From Warburgia ugandensis (taxonomy: Eukaryota; Streptophyta; Magnoliopsida; Canellales; Canellaceae): a DNA stretch of 64,000 nt. The notes under the pieces are model-generated. The model was given only the letters and a program-made list of their open reading frames with translations. It was not told the DNA's origin and did no database searches. A program made the translations under genes and the position numbers. The stretch's first letter is position 1. Every line of letters starts with the position of its first letter. Location: the NCBI GenBank assembly GCA_035236585.1, contig CP141126.1:70719414-70783413 (forward strand), in the 5' to 3' direction. Below, one piece after another: positions 39,185 through 49,739 of the stretch.

Positions 39185-40435
39185 ACTCAATCCTGATAAA
39201 CTAGATCCTTCACAGTTGTGGACTCAACTTCTGGATCATATTTTAGTAAAGGCTTTAAAAGTTTACCATTCACTTTAAAAGTATGGCCAATCCTAGCATC
39301 CTTAATCTCGACGGTTCCATATGAAAAAACTTCTTTAAGTGTATATGGACCCATCCATTGAGATCTAAGCTTACTAGAAATAGGTGGAGCTTAGAATTAT
39401 AATGTAGAACCTTTTGGTTTGGAGTAAAGGATTTTTTCATTATGTTTTATCACGAAAAACTTTCATCCTTTTTTTTGTATATCCTATTACTCTCATATGC
39501 TTCCTACTTGATCTCCTCCAACTCATTAAGCTAGAGTTTTTTATGTGAGCCTACCTTATTCATGTTGAAATTAAAGGTCTTTATTGCCTAATAGGCTCTA
39601 TGTTCCAATTCTATAATTAGATGAAAAGCCTTACCATATACAATACAATAGGGAAACATACCAATCAAGGTTCAATGTGCAGTCTTATAAGCCCATAGTA
39701 CATTAGTTAGTCTAAGAGACCAGTCCTCATGGTCTGGATTAATAGTCTTTTGAGGAATTTATTTTATAGCTCTATTAGATAGTTCTACTTGTCCACTTGT
39801 TTGTGAGTGATACAGTGTTGCAAATTTATGGGTGATGTTATATTTTTCCTTAATGCTTCAAATACTTTGTTGTAGAAGTGTGTCCCATTATCACTTATAT
39901 GGCTCGAGGGGTCCCAAATCTAGAAAAAATGTTTTCTTTTAAGAATTTAACAACTGTTTTATGATCATTATGCCTACATGGGATAGCCTCAATCCATTTA
40001 GAAACATTGTTTATGGATTATATGATATAAATGTAGCCAAAAGAAGGTGAGAATGACCCCATGAAACTCACATGATTTACTAAACACATGTATGTTTCTA
40101 AATAATGATTGTCAGTAGAAACTGCTGCACAATCTTTGCAATAGTTTTTTGTGCAGAAAAATGTCCCCACATGCTTCTAAATGACAAAAGGAGATGACAC
40201 AATGTTGCTTTAGGTCAAGGACATGTTTCCTAGTTATTTGATCTAGATAATGCTTAAACAAATATGGATCATCCCAGTAGTAGTGCCTAACATTGGAAAA
40301 GAATTTTTTCTTTTGTAATTTATTCCAATGTTCAAGGATCTTCCCTATAACTAAATGATTTGCAATATCAGCATACCAAAGATGATGGGAGACATGAAAA
40401 ATTTGCTCATCAGGGAAAGTATCCTTAATTAACAA
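39185..40435 (-). pseudogene. Element III integrase remnant
   Basis: Minus strand. The N-terminal part is open for 107 codons (40112-40435): 'HLWYADIANHLVIGKILEHW', 'YYWDDPYLFKHYLDQI..KHVL', and a zinc-binding HxxxC-like region with 'FCHLEACG'. The core (about 39500-40080) is broken but shows the counterparts of 'FMGSFSPSFGYIYI', a lost first catalytic stretch and 'HPWT'-like pieces. The C-terminus (39190-39460) is clear: 'LRSQWMGPYTLKEVFSYGTV' then 'TFKVNGKLLKPLL'. Integrase inserts element cDNA; this copy is dead. Closely collinear with element I's. Confidence 0.85.
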
Positions 40436-40439
40436 CTCA

Positions 40440-40877
40440 TTTAAAGGTTTCGTTAGGATTGAGAGAGATAAATAGTCATCTACAACATTCTCTACTCCTT
40501 TTTTTATCTTTTATCTCAATCTCAAACCCTTAGAGTAAAAGAATCCATCTAACTAGTCTAGGCTTAGCATCCTTCTTAGAAAGAAGATACTTGAGGGTCG
40601 AATGATCAGTAAAGTGACTATTTTATATCCAACTAAGTAAGACCTGAGCTTATCCAATGTGAAGACAACTACTAAAAGTTCTTTCTCCATAGTGGGTGAT
40701 TCATTTGGGTCCTATTTAGGGTCCTACTTGCATAGTAGATGACATATGGTTTTTTATCTTTTCTCTGTCCTAGTAGAGCTCCTACAACATAATCACTAAC
40801 ATCACACATGATTTCAAAGGGTAGGCTCCAATCAGGTGGTTGCATAATAGGTGTGGTGGTAAACTTACATTTTATCT
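40440..40877 (-). pseudogene. Element III RNase H remnant
   Basis: Minus strand, frameshifted. 'WSLPFEIMCDVSDYVVGALL' followed by 'KPYVIYYAS' (about 40730-40835) is the start of the Athila-type RNase H domain. The downstream part towards 40560 keeps 'LLSKKDAKPRL'-like coding near 40560-40590. It matches the RNase H of element I. Confidence 0.8.
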
Positions 40878-41760
40878 TTATAAAGGCTTCCTAACAATCA
40901 CCAATCCACTTAAAAGGGTATCCTTTGTAAGGAGGTGACCAAACGGTATGGACAAGGCACTAAAATCTTTAATAAACTTCCTACAGAATCCTCTATGACC
41001 TAAGAATGAGTGAATGTCCCTAACAAATTTGGGAATAGGTAGATTGGTAATTAAATCAACTTTGGCTCTATTTGCCTCTATACCTTTAGATGACACCATG
41101 TGGCGAAGGACAATTCCCTTTAGAACCATGAAATGACACTTCTCCTAACTAAGCACTAATTTCTTTTCTTCACAACGACTTAAGACTTTTCTTAAATTTT
41201 TAAGGCATGTGTCAAAGGAATCACAAAAAATAGCAAAGTCGCCCATGTAAACCTCTAAAAGTCTTCATACAATATCATTGAAAATGCTAAACATGTAGCA
41301 TTGAAATGTCGTAGGAGCATTACATAATCCAAATGACATTCTTTTATAATCAAAAGTACCAAAATGACATGTAAAAGTGGTCTTTTCCTAATCCATGGAT
41401 GCAATTTCTATTTGGTTATGCCCTAAAGAACCATTTAGAAAATAGTAATACTAGTGTCTTGCAACCCTTTCTAACATTTAATTAATAAAAGGCAAAGGAA
41501 AATGGTCCTTCCTAGTGACATCATTCTATTTTTTTAGTCAATGCACACACCCCAACTAGTGGTAACTCTAGTGGGAATTAATTCATTGTTGGCATTAGTG
41601 ATCACTATCACTCCAGACTTTTTTGAAACTACTGGAGTTGGAGTCACCCATTTTCTGTCACTTATGAGATATATGATTCCCACATCAAGCAATTTAAGGA
41701 CTTCTTCTCCAACCACATCTTTCACATTAGGATTTAATCTTCTCTGCAATTGACGAAATG
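40878..41760 (-). pseudogene. Element III reverse transcriptase, catalytic motif broken
   Basis: Minus strand. N-terminal frame 41534-41749: 'QRRLNPNVKDVV..EVLKLLDVGIIYLISD..WV' and 'NELIPTRVTTSWGVCID', the classic Athila RT start. The middle (about 41290-41500) has 'NQIEIASMD', 'TFTCHFGTFDYKRMSFGLCN' and 'FNDIV'. The active-site box at about 41240-41255 reads YMGDF where relatives have (Y/F)MDDF, so one of the paired catalytic aspartates is Gly. The C-terminal frame 40878-41129 reads 'GIVLRHMVSSKGIEANRAKV' and 'FLGHRGFCRKFIKDFS'. At least three frame changes separate the pieces. Confidence 0.88.
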
Positions 41761-41992
41761 GTTTAGCATAATCCTCTAAGTAGATTCAATGGGTGCATAT
41801 TAAAGGGCTAATAACTTTGATGACCTATAGAGTCCATCCTAATGCACCTTTATGATCCCTAAGGGCTTTGATCAATTGTTCCTCATGAGATTTTTCCAAT
41901 TGAGAGGCAATTAGAACATGAAAAGTTTCTTCGTCTCCTAAATAGTCACATTTGAGTTCAAAAGGTAGAGGTTTCAAATCTAGTTTAGGAGT

Positions 41993-42211
41993 TCAATTGA
42001 GGATGGAATGGGAGTGGACTACCTTAGTTGGAAGTTCCTTGAAATGAGGTTTCCATCTTTCTATGTCTGTAAGGGACACAGAATCGAGCAGGGCATTAGC
42101 TTCCTCTATTAATGTGTCCTCTTTAAATTCATTGAAATGGGCCAAATAGGCCTCAAGTGGGTCTGACAAGGAAGAGGTTATGAAATGATCTTGCATGATT
42201 GAATTTATCAT
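41993..42211 (-). pseudogene. Element III protease-RT linker
   Basis: An open stretch of 72 codons: 'DPLEAYLAHFNEFKEDTLIE' then 'ANALLDSVSLTDIERWKPHF'. This acidic linker lies before RT in Athila-like Pol. The same motif appears in the pol-less element II', where RT does not follow. Confidence 0.7.
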
Positions 42212-42239
42212 ATTGACATAGTTTAAGTGATCAGAGATT

Positions 42240-42540
42240 TCTCTTGGTTATGTATAAAAAAATTTCAATTTTAGTGTCATGTTGCCAAATGAAAGCTTCA
42301 TGACACCATTTTTGTATTTTATTAAGGCATTGGATGTAGCAAAAAATGGGCGTCCAAGGATTATCGGAATTTTGTGCTGCTCATTCAACACTAGTTGTGT
42401 ATCAAAGACTAAGAAATTGACTAGAAAAAAGAATTGTTTTATTTGGAGTAACACATCCTCTATTATGCCCCTAGGTATTACCACTCCTCTATTAGCTAGT
42501 TGGAGGGTAGTGGATGTTAGCTTGAGGTCTTCTAGTCCTA
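42240..42540 (-). pseudogene. Element III aspartic protease remnant
   Basis: Open frame 42248-42484: 'GIIEDVLLQIKQFFFLVNFL', then 'IPIILGRPFFATSNALIKY' and 'GVMKLSFGNM'. This is the C-terminal half of the retropepsin of Athila-like elements, including the ILGRPF flap-to-end motif. The catalytic DxG half upstream is not clearly kept. The protease would cut Gag-Pol. Confidence 0.8.
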
Positions 42541-44600
42541 GGCCTTATTAATCTTATTGTTGGCTATGATGCAAGTGAGAGTGGGGCAACCTAGATCCTT
42601 ATATTTTTGGGGTATATGGTGTTGAAGAATTGAACTTTCTTGTTTAGTCACAAATGCCTTCTTTTGCACATTCAATTTCCTTCTGATTATGCATAAATCC
42701 TTTAAGAATTTAGCATATGATGGAATTTGTTTTATTACATCTAAGATGAGTATGAGTATGTTGTTCTTAACTTGCTTGGATATCTCCATAATCTTATCAT
42801 TATTGATACTCTTTGGGACTTGATGCAACCTTTGAGGGAATGGAGTAGGAATAAGACATAATTCAACAGGTTCAGTGGGGTTCCTTTCTTTAGATTTTTC
42901 TTTATTTTCAATGAGTTTTTGACCTATCAGTCTTTTGGGGTTCATATTTCTCAATTGTCTTAACACTCATAAGAATGGTGACAGCCTTAGTTTGTTCCAT
43001 GGTAGAGCTTGATGATGCGTTATGAGTGTTATTACTAATCGCATGCACACTCTTAGGGTTTGCTTGTGGTTTAGCTAAAAACTTTCCCTTTTCCATATTT
43101 TGCATCCATTGACTCATCATATTTTTTATTTCATTTACAAATTGGTTGTTTTGTTTTAGTTGAACTTCTAATTAAGAAGTTTTCCTCTCCTAGTTTTGGA
43201 TAAAAAGATGTATATTATTCTCTATAGGCCTTTTAGATGGGGGAAGTAAGGTCCAAGGGCAAGAAGTTGATAAGTTTAGTATAGGGGTAGAGCAAGTAGT
43301 CCTTGGTTTTGATTGTGAGGTTAGTATGGGCCTGGGTATAAGATATTGGAAGTGGGTCCATTTCTCCAACTAAAATTAGGGTAATTTCTCCAGTTGGAAT
43401 TATATATCTTGGAGTATGGGAAGAAAGGTCTTTTATAAGTATTAAGTGCACTAGCCTAATCACAAAATACCTCTTTGAATGTTGCAATGGTAGGACATTC
43501 CTGAGTAATATGTGTGGTACTTCCATAGATGCTACACACTTGTTCATTCTTTTTAGTTATTCTTCCCCATTTCTATGGCCTCAAAATTTTGGGCTAAGGA
43601 TGCTACTTTAGCATTAAGTTCATCTCTTTTAGACATGTCATACATGTCTCCCCTAGCAGATGTGGTAGTGGGCTTGGGTCTATCTAGATATTCTACCCTT
43701 TCTGAGTCAGCCCATGTCTATGGACTTTTAGTTAGCCATTTCAAATACTCTTTCAGCTTATCTAGTTGTTTATTTGGAAAGTTGGCTTTACACAGCATCA
43801 CTACAAATTGGTGTATGTCAGAATTAAGTCTTTCATAAAAGAAGTTGATAATGCGCCATGGTTCATAGCCATGATGTGGTCATGTTAGTAATAGGTCTTT
43901 GAAACATTCCTAGCATTGGTAGAATGAATCTTTATCCTTTTGGGTAAAGTTCATTATCTTACGGTGAAGTGTATTTGTTTTATGTATAGGAAATTTTTTT
44001 TTCAAGAATTCCCTAGTCATTTCATTCCAAGTCCATATGGAACCTACTACTAGTGCATTAAACCACATTTTTGCTTTTTCCTTTAAAGAGAAAGAAAATA
44101 GCTTAACATTTATAGTATCTAAACCAATATTTGTGTTCATTGGGTATTGCATACCTCATCAAACTCTTTAAGTTTCAAGCAAGGACTTTCACTATCTAAC
44201 CCATGGAATTTGGGAACTAATTGAATCACCCCCTTTTTTAGTTCTAGTGCATTGGTATTCTAAGGAGGAATAAAGCAAGGTGGTGTACTAGTTCATGTAG
44301 GCTGAAGGAAATCTCTTAAAGTTCTTCCTTGAAGATTTTGATCGACATCATTATCTCCATGGTCACTCTATTGGTCTCTCTTTGTTTCCATTCCTTCTCC
44401 AATCTCTTTGCATGTGTGGATGATTATTCCTCCTTAGTGGAGGTTAATATTCATCGTCAATTAGAGGTGGTGGGTCTTCATTCATGATGAGTGGAAGGTC
44501 TTGATCACCTATAATACTACCACAAGTTGAGTTACTCCTTGATCGTTGATTAGTCATTAATGGTAACTGATTTGATTGTATGTCTTTTTCATCATACTTA
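42541..44600 (-). pseudogene. Element III gag remnant
   Basis: Minus strand, several frames. The conserved Gag core is open at 43910-44152: 'FSFSLKEKAKMWFNALVVGS' and 'EMTREFLKKKFPIHKTNTLH'. Further on (43380-43547) comes the 'Y..NWRNYPNFSW' type motif in a frame overlapping the listed one, then 43120-42908 ('WMQNMEKGKF..KPQANPKSVH'), and 42966-42538 with Lys/Glu-rich linker and 'PTPFPQRLHQVPK'. Gag would form the particle. It aligns with the gag of IV and X. No Cys-His knuckle is seen, which fits Athila-type Gag. Confidence 0.85.
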
Positions 44601-45805
44601 ACTAACCTTTAGGTTTTGTCACATATCCAAAAATGCATACAATGAAATATCTCTTTTTTCTTATTCTGTTTCTTATTTTTTTATTTTTAAAACTATCCTA
44701 AATGATGTAACCTAAATGCCTAGAATGACACATAAGCAAAGGACACAATCAAATAATCCTTAAGGCTAATAAGTAGAAATATTTTGATTTTCTTGAATTG
44801 TGTGGAGTAAATGCTTTTAGATTAGCCTAATCTAATGATCCTCCTATCTTTTAGATTTGCTTACTGCTTATCACTTGGGTTCTGCTCTGAAGTGGTTACT
44901 ACAATCTTTGTGTTAGAAGGCAGTTAGATCTCAATCAATGTCAACAAAAGGCATAGGAAAATTACTTGGATTTGATGACAACCACTATAACCACAATGCT
45001 CAGAAGCCACTAGAGTTATAATAGATCACGTTCTTTTAAGAGGGTCCTACGAGCATGTGATGGCCTCTATAGGTCTCTTCTAATTATTTTTAAATTAATT
45101 TCAAAGGCTAGGTTGAACTATTGTGGTAATTATCCTAGGTGGGCCATGAGGTGGTGATTAAATCCACCCTTAATCTTGTGGGGTCGGGTGCCCTTTGTAA
45201 GTAATTTCCACACTTTGGGGTAGTTCGATCAACATACAAATCATCTTAAAATGATAAACATGCCATAAAATGCAATTGAAAATAATAAACTAATGCAAAA
45301 CCTAAAATGCAACAATTATAAAATATGCTTTCTATATGCGATTATACAACCAAATAATGCAAAGTTATTCTAATAATGAAAACCCTAATCAAGGAATTTT
45401 GAAGATTTAGGATTTCCTATGGTGGAGTCCTGAATAAGATTTTCTCCCACAAAGGTGGGACTATTTACATTCCGCCTCCACTTCAAGGTTACGATGGTCT
45501 ACCCTTGACTTGTATTATTACAACCCTTTATGAATTATAATTTAAAAAATACAATGTGTCCTCACTACCATTCACTCAAAATAAAAAAATTTCTTTCCTA
45601 AGTAAGATCCTCCTTGAATTCCTCTTTTTGCAATTTCCTACAAAATAAAAATAGCAATAAGTACCAAAATTTAGGAAATATAGTGCTTCTGCACAAAAAG
45701 TTAAAAAATGACCTAAAATGCCTAAAATTCTAAAATAATGCAATTCCTAAATTTTTTTATTTTTTATTTTTAAAAATTTTTTATTAAATTTTATGAAAAC
45801 TCTAT
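44600..45805 (-). other. Element III 5' leader
   Basis: No coding support. It shares with II' and IV the stretch 44780-45060 and the leader block near 45135-45210, and with IV a further block 45440-45700. Confidence 0.7.
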
Positions 45806-45811
45806 TGCACG

Positions 45812-45829
45812 TCTCCAACAACAGTGCCA
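45812..45829 (-). promoter_or_regulatory. Primer-binding site of element III, tRNA-Asp type, decayed by transitions
   Basis: Minus strand TGGCACTGTTGTTGGAGA against the tRNA-Asp complement TGGCGCCGTTGCCGGGGA: thirteen of eighteen positions match and all five differences are C-to-T or G-to-A. It lies six bases inside the 5' LTR. Confidence 0.85.
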
Positions 45830-45835
45830 AAAACT

Positions 45836-47149
45836 TGTTGATTTTTTTTTGCTAGTGCACGATTTATTGTACTACAGCTTATGTAGGTACAGGTCAATCT
45901 CCTAGAGACTCGACTTAATGAAAATAGAGTTTAAATAAATTTTAATTGACCAAAAATTAAAAAATGATAGTAATTAAATAATAATGAATTTTAAACTTAG
46001 ATCTATTTAACTAAAGAAAATTACACAATTTCAACTTCAAAAACATAGAAAATTAAATAAATAACAAATAAAATCAATTCCCTAGCTTGATTATGGAAAA
46101 TTTCATCAAATTTGGTGTCATCAAAGTCAATCAAAATTTATCACTCTTGCAATCATATCTCTGATTAAGAATTCAATGGTTGGATTGTTCAGATTCCAAA
46201 TTTTTCATGATATGGACTAAGGAAAGATTCTGGGTTTTGAACTACTTAAATCATGTTTTGGAATTTCAAATTGAAGATTAGGACTATTGAATCAGCTAAG
46301 AATGTCCTAAGGTGAAGATCTAAGAAATCATTTAAAATCTAATAAGAAAAAATCAAGAAATAAAGCTATCCTATTGGTTAAAGCTAAACCATTGGTTCGA
46401 TTAAGCTTACATCTAACAAGATTGAATTACTTTATTCCTAAATTAACTAGGAATGGAGTAAAACTTGGACAACATAGAAAAGGTCATGGGCAAAATTGGA
46501 ATTTTTGATAAATTTATTGTTTTACCTTATAGATAGAGAAGCGAAGGCCAAGAAGAAGGAAGATGATGATAAGGGAGGGGAACAAAGGGACATAGGAGAT
46601 TTTGGATAAAACTTAAGTTGGGTTTTGAGTGAACGAATGTTAAATTGTAAAAAAAAAAAAAAAGAACTTTAGGAGATTTCTATGAATAATTTGAAGGAAA
46701 ACATAACCACTATGAATAGAGGAGAAAAAAAGAGAATGAAATAGAGAGATAGAGAGAGAGAGAAGTGCCACCTTCTGCATCCCCTATCAACTGTGATGCC
46801 CCTTTCTTTATTTAGATTTTCTCCTTAAAGTTTGTTTTTTATTCCAAATCTTCCTCTCCCTTATCTAAATTTAGAAATTTATGTCCTAATTTTCTTCAAT
46901 TTCTTCCTTTTCCAAGTAGTTTTCTCCTTCTTGATCTAGATTATCCAATTCTAATTTGATTGATCTGCACACACAAAAATAAATTAGAATCATCTAATCA
47001 TCTTCAATGATCATCTGACCATTAAATTTTGCAAATTAATGTTTGGATGGTCAATTTGAGGTAAAATTCAAAAATTTTAAATTGATTGATGAGATCATCT
47101 AATTTTATGCTAGATAAAGGGTATTTTGGCCAAAATTGAACACTTAACA
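45836..47149 (-). repeat. 5' LTR of element III
   Basis: 1314 bp; minus strand TGTTAAGTGTTCAATTTTGG...AAATCAACA, with intact TG/CA ends. Matches 35111-36498. Confidence 0.92.
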
Positions 47150-47154
47150 CATCT

Positions 47155-48954
47155 CATTCACTATAGTACACCATGCTGCACTTTTATCCCAACCACAAAT
47201 GACAGGTTGAAGAAGGTATATTGACTATAATGAGTTTCTGAAGTGGAATGAGTTTTTTGAATAAACTCCTCCATGGTTAGTTTAGGTTTAGGGCATAGAT
47301 GTCTTGCATTTTGCATTATATATTTTGCATTTTTGGCCAGATCAATAGATTCATGCACCATCTCTAGTGTGCAAGTACTATATTTCTAACCCTTCTCTCT
47401 TTACTTAGTTATTTCATTTGTGTTATTACATTTTTGGGGACAATGTTTAATTTAAGCCTAGGGGTAGATACCATAAATTTGATGTGTCCAAAGTCTTTTT
47501 ACTAATATTTTAGTCTTTAAAAAATAATGGAAATTTTTTGAAAAGTTTATTATATGTTCTTATACAAGGATGAGAATTGAGATTTTTTAAATATTCAACA
47601 TATTTTCAATTAGCTTCTCAATAGATTTGTATATAGAATTAGTTTATTATTTTATTCTTTTTTAAAAGTTTTCTATGGAAATTAAACTCAAAATAGTTAT
47701 TGCACAATAGCCATATATACATAGAGAGAGCAGCAGCAATTTCAACTATTTTACATGGGTGTAAGGAGCAAGTACCATCTGATTGCTAGGGAAAATTTAA
47801 AAATAGAAAAGTTAGAGGAATAACTTTTTCCCAACGAATCAAATATCACCTGCTCTTTACACCCACAAATCGTTGTTGAAATTACTGCTTCATATATATA
47901 TATATATTGTTTAGGTCGAAGAGAAAATAAAACTTAGTGATCTTGAAGAAGATCTATGAGACTTATAACCCATGTGAGATTAAAGTCATTCCTTCTTTGA
48001 GAGGGTTATATATATATATTCCAAATTTTTCTTCAATGAATATAATTTTCTAATTGGTCTCATTATTCTTGTCTTGGTCAAACTATTAGAAAATCATTTC
48101 CAAAGACTACACCATATATTTTTTGAGTTTATGAACATTTTTAAATCATATGAAACATGGAAATGGTGTAGGACATTTTTGTTTAACCCATATCCTTTTT
48201 GCCTTCCATGAGTTATTTCAACTACTCAACCCCTTGAGTCTTATATTAAGGCTTTTCTTTTTTAGCCATTCAACTTTTACCCATATTTAACCCCTATAGC
48301 ATATCCATTGCCCATTTGTTTTGGAAAATATGTAGAGATGGATGAAGGATTATCTTGAGAAAAAGTATGAACAATACAGTCTAAGAGATGAACATAAAGT
48401 GGCTATAAAAAGAAAAATTCAAAAGAAGGCTATATCCAAAAGTCAAGGAAAAATTGAAAAAGAAGTTAGCCAATGAAGAGAATGATGTTCATCCTCATGG
48501 GTAGAAAAGAAGTTTGAAAATATTTTATAAAAGACCCTTACATATTTTTTAAAACACCTTTGTTTACCTTATATTAATTTATTTGATAACCCTATCCTAA
48601 GCCTTTGTTTCATCCTATTCAAGTCTTGGTGGATCTTAGAAATAGTATGGCTTGGATGAAGTTATGAATAAATAGGGATTTTGGTAGAGTCCAACATTTC
48701 TTTAATAGTTGAAATCCTTTTCTTGAGACCATCATTAGATTTTTTTTCTAAGTTATTATTTTTTGGTATGAGAATTTAGCCTTGATGAACATTATCTAAC
48801 TCACATATTAATGAGAGATTTACCTAGTTTTGAGTGACTTCTTTCTGAGTAGCAAGAATATCCTATGAGATTTGAAGTCAAAACATACTTTTGGATTGCA
48901 ACTTATGTTGCTTGGAGACCAATGGTTATGTATATATTGGATATATTCACATAC
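47155..48954 (+). other. Element X 3' internal region: post-gag and 3' spacer, no pol
   Basis: Right of element III's target duplication the plus strand shows no protease, RT, RNase H or integrase. Within about 280 bases comes the post-pol block 'TTGGGGACAATGTTTAATTT' / 'CCTAGGGGTAGATA' (47429-47469), and then the conserved spacer: GAGGGTTATAT near 48000, a purine-rich tract 48330-48500, and TTTCATCCTATTCAAG near 48609. X therefore has gag and spacer but no pol. Confidence 0.65.
47730..47891. repeat. Imperfect foldback (inverted repeat), possible MITE
   Basis: Two arms of about 60 bases, 47734-47797 and 47827-47889, are inverted copies (for example GGGTGTAAGGAGCA against TGCTCTTTACACCC) around a ~30-base loop. 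TATATA-rich DNA lies on both sides (47712-47721; 47892-47908). It has no counterpart at the same place in the spacer of element I, so it looks like an insertion. No TIR family was recognised. Confidence 0.6.
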
Positions 48955-49395
48955 TCACATTTTGGGGATTGATTGATAATGAAATATCTTTAGTAAAAGA
49001 GTAGAATTTTGAACTATTGATCATTTCTATTAGCATCCTAAAGTTAAGAATTTAGTGAATGCTAAATAAAAGAAAATTCTCATAGAGAAACAAAGGACTT
49101 TCATAAAAGTTTTTAAAATATTTATGGGTGACATTACTGGAAACCCTTATGAGACTACAACTCATCTACTAGGGATAACCTAAGAGTTTAAAAGGCTTTC
49201 TACATATGCTAAATGTAAATGAAAGCACCTACAAAGTGATTTGGATTTTAAGATTTTTATTTTTTATTTTTATGAGAGGACTAGAAAAATGTATGTTTGG
49301 GATTATTTGATATACATAGAAATATGGAATGTAGCATCCCTACATATAGAATTTTCTAATTGTCAACTTACCATAAATATCACTATTTAGGGTTT
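48955..49395 (+). repeat. 3' LTR of element X, first piece
   Basis: A purine-poor version of the polypurine tract (CATTTTGGGGATTGAT, 48958-48973) precedes TGATAATG at 48974, the likely LTR start (compare TGATAAGTG of element I). Near 49386 the LTR shares 'TTAGGGTTT' and, past the solo LTR, 'TTGTAGGATTA..ACAATTGAG' with element I's LTR at 5180-5215 ('TTAGGGTTT..TTGTAAGAATTGAG'). The LTR continues at 52389. Confidence 0.5.
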
Positions 49396-49730
49396 ATTTC
49401 TGTAATAACCTCAAATTTTAACCCTAAATTAGTAATAAAATAAGATTAATTAATTAAAAAATTTATGCATAGAATTTGGTCTGAAATCACTAAAACTAGA
49501 AAGTACACATTGATATGAATTGAACAGTATAAAGAACGTCGAAAATGGAGTTTGAATGAGTGAGTTATGACCATTTTAAGTGTAAGGGTAAATTGGTAAA
49601 TTAGTAAATCATTAGGGACGTTAATTAAAGGGAGTCATTTTGATAAGGACACCCCTTTTCCACTTCCATTAGAGTTCTAATGGAGGAAGGCACTGATCTA
49701 CCTTCCATTAGGGAAAATCAGGACTTGGGT

Positions 49731-49739
49731 TATAAAATA
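49731..49739 (+). promoter_or_regulatory. TATA box of the solo LTR (candidate)
   Basis: TATAAAATA lies 330 bases into the LTR, in a GC-containing context just before a pyrimidine-rich leader, as expected for a U3/R boundary. No transcript start can be read from sequence. Confidence 0.5.

Larger units (their letters stand above)
35111..47149 (-). mobile_element. Element III: near-complete dead Athila-like retrotransposon
   Basis: LTRs 35111-36498 (3') and 45836-47149 (5') flank 9337 bp. Order on the minus strand: LTR, primer site, leader, gag, protease, linker, RT, RNase H, integrase, a conserved spacer interrupted by a LINE, LTR. A perfect 5-bp target duplication CATCT stands at 35106-35110 and 47150-47154. 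It lies in element X at the end of gag. It is the only element here with the whole gag-pol order, but every domain has stops or frameshifts. Lineage is from the tRNA-Asp-like primer site and the Athila-type Gag and Pol motifs. Confidence 0.92.

Noticed and set aside
47161..47361. 66-codon minus-strand frame
   Set aside because: It lies between gag and spacer of a plus-strand element, shows no known motif, and is short for AT-rich DNA.
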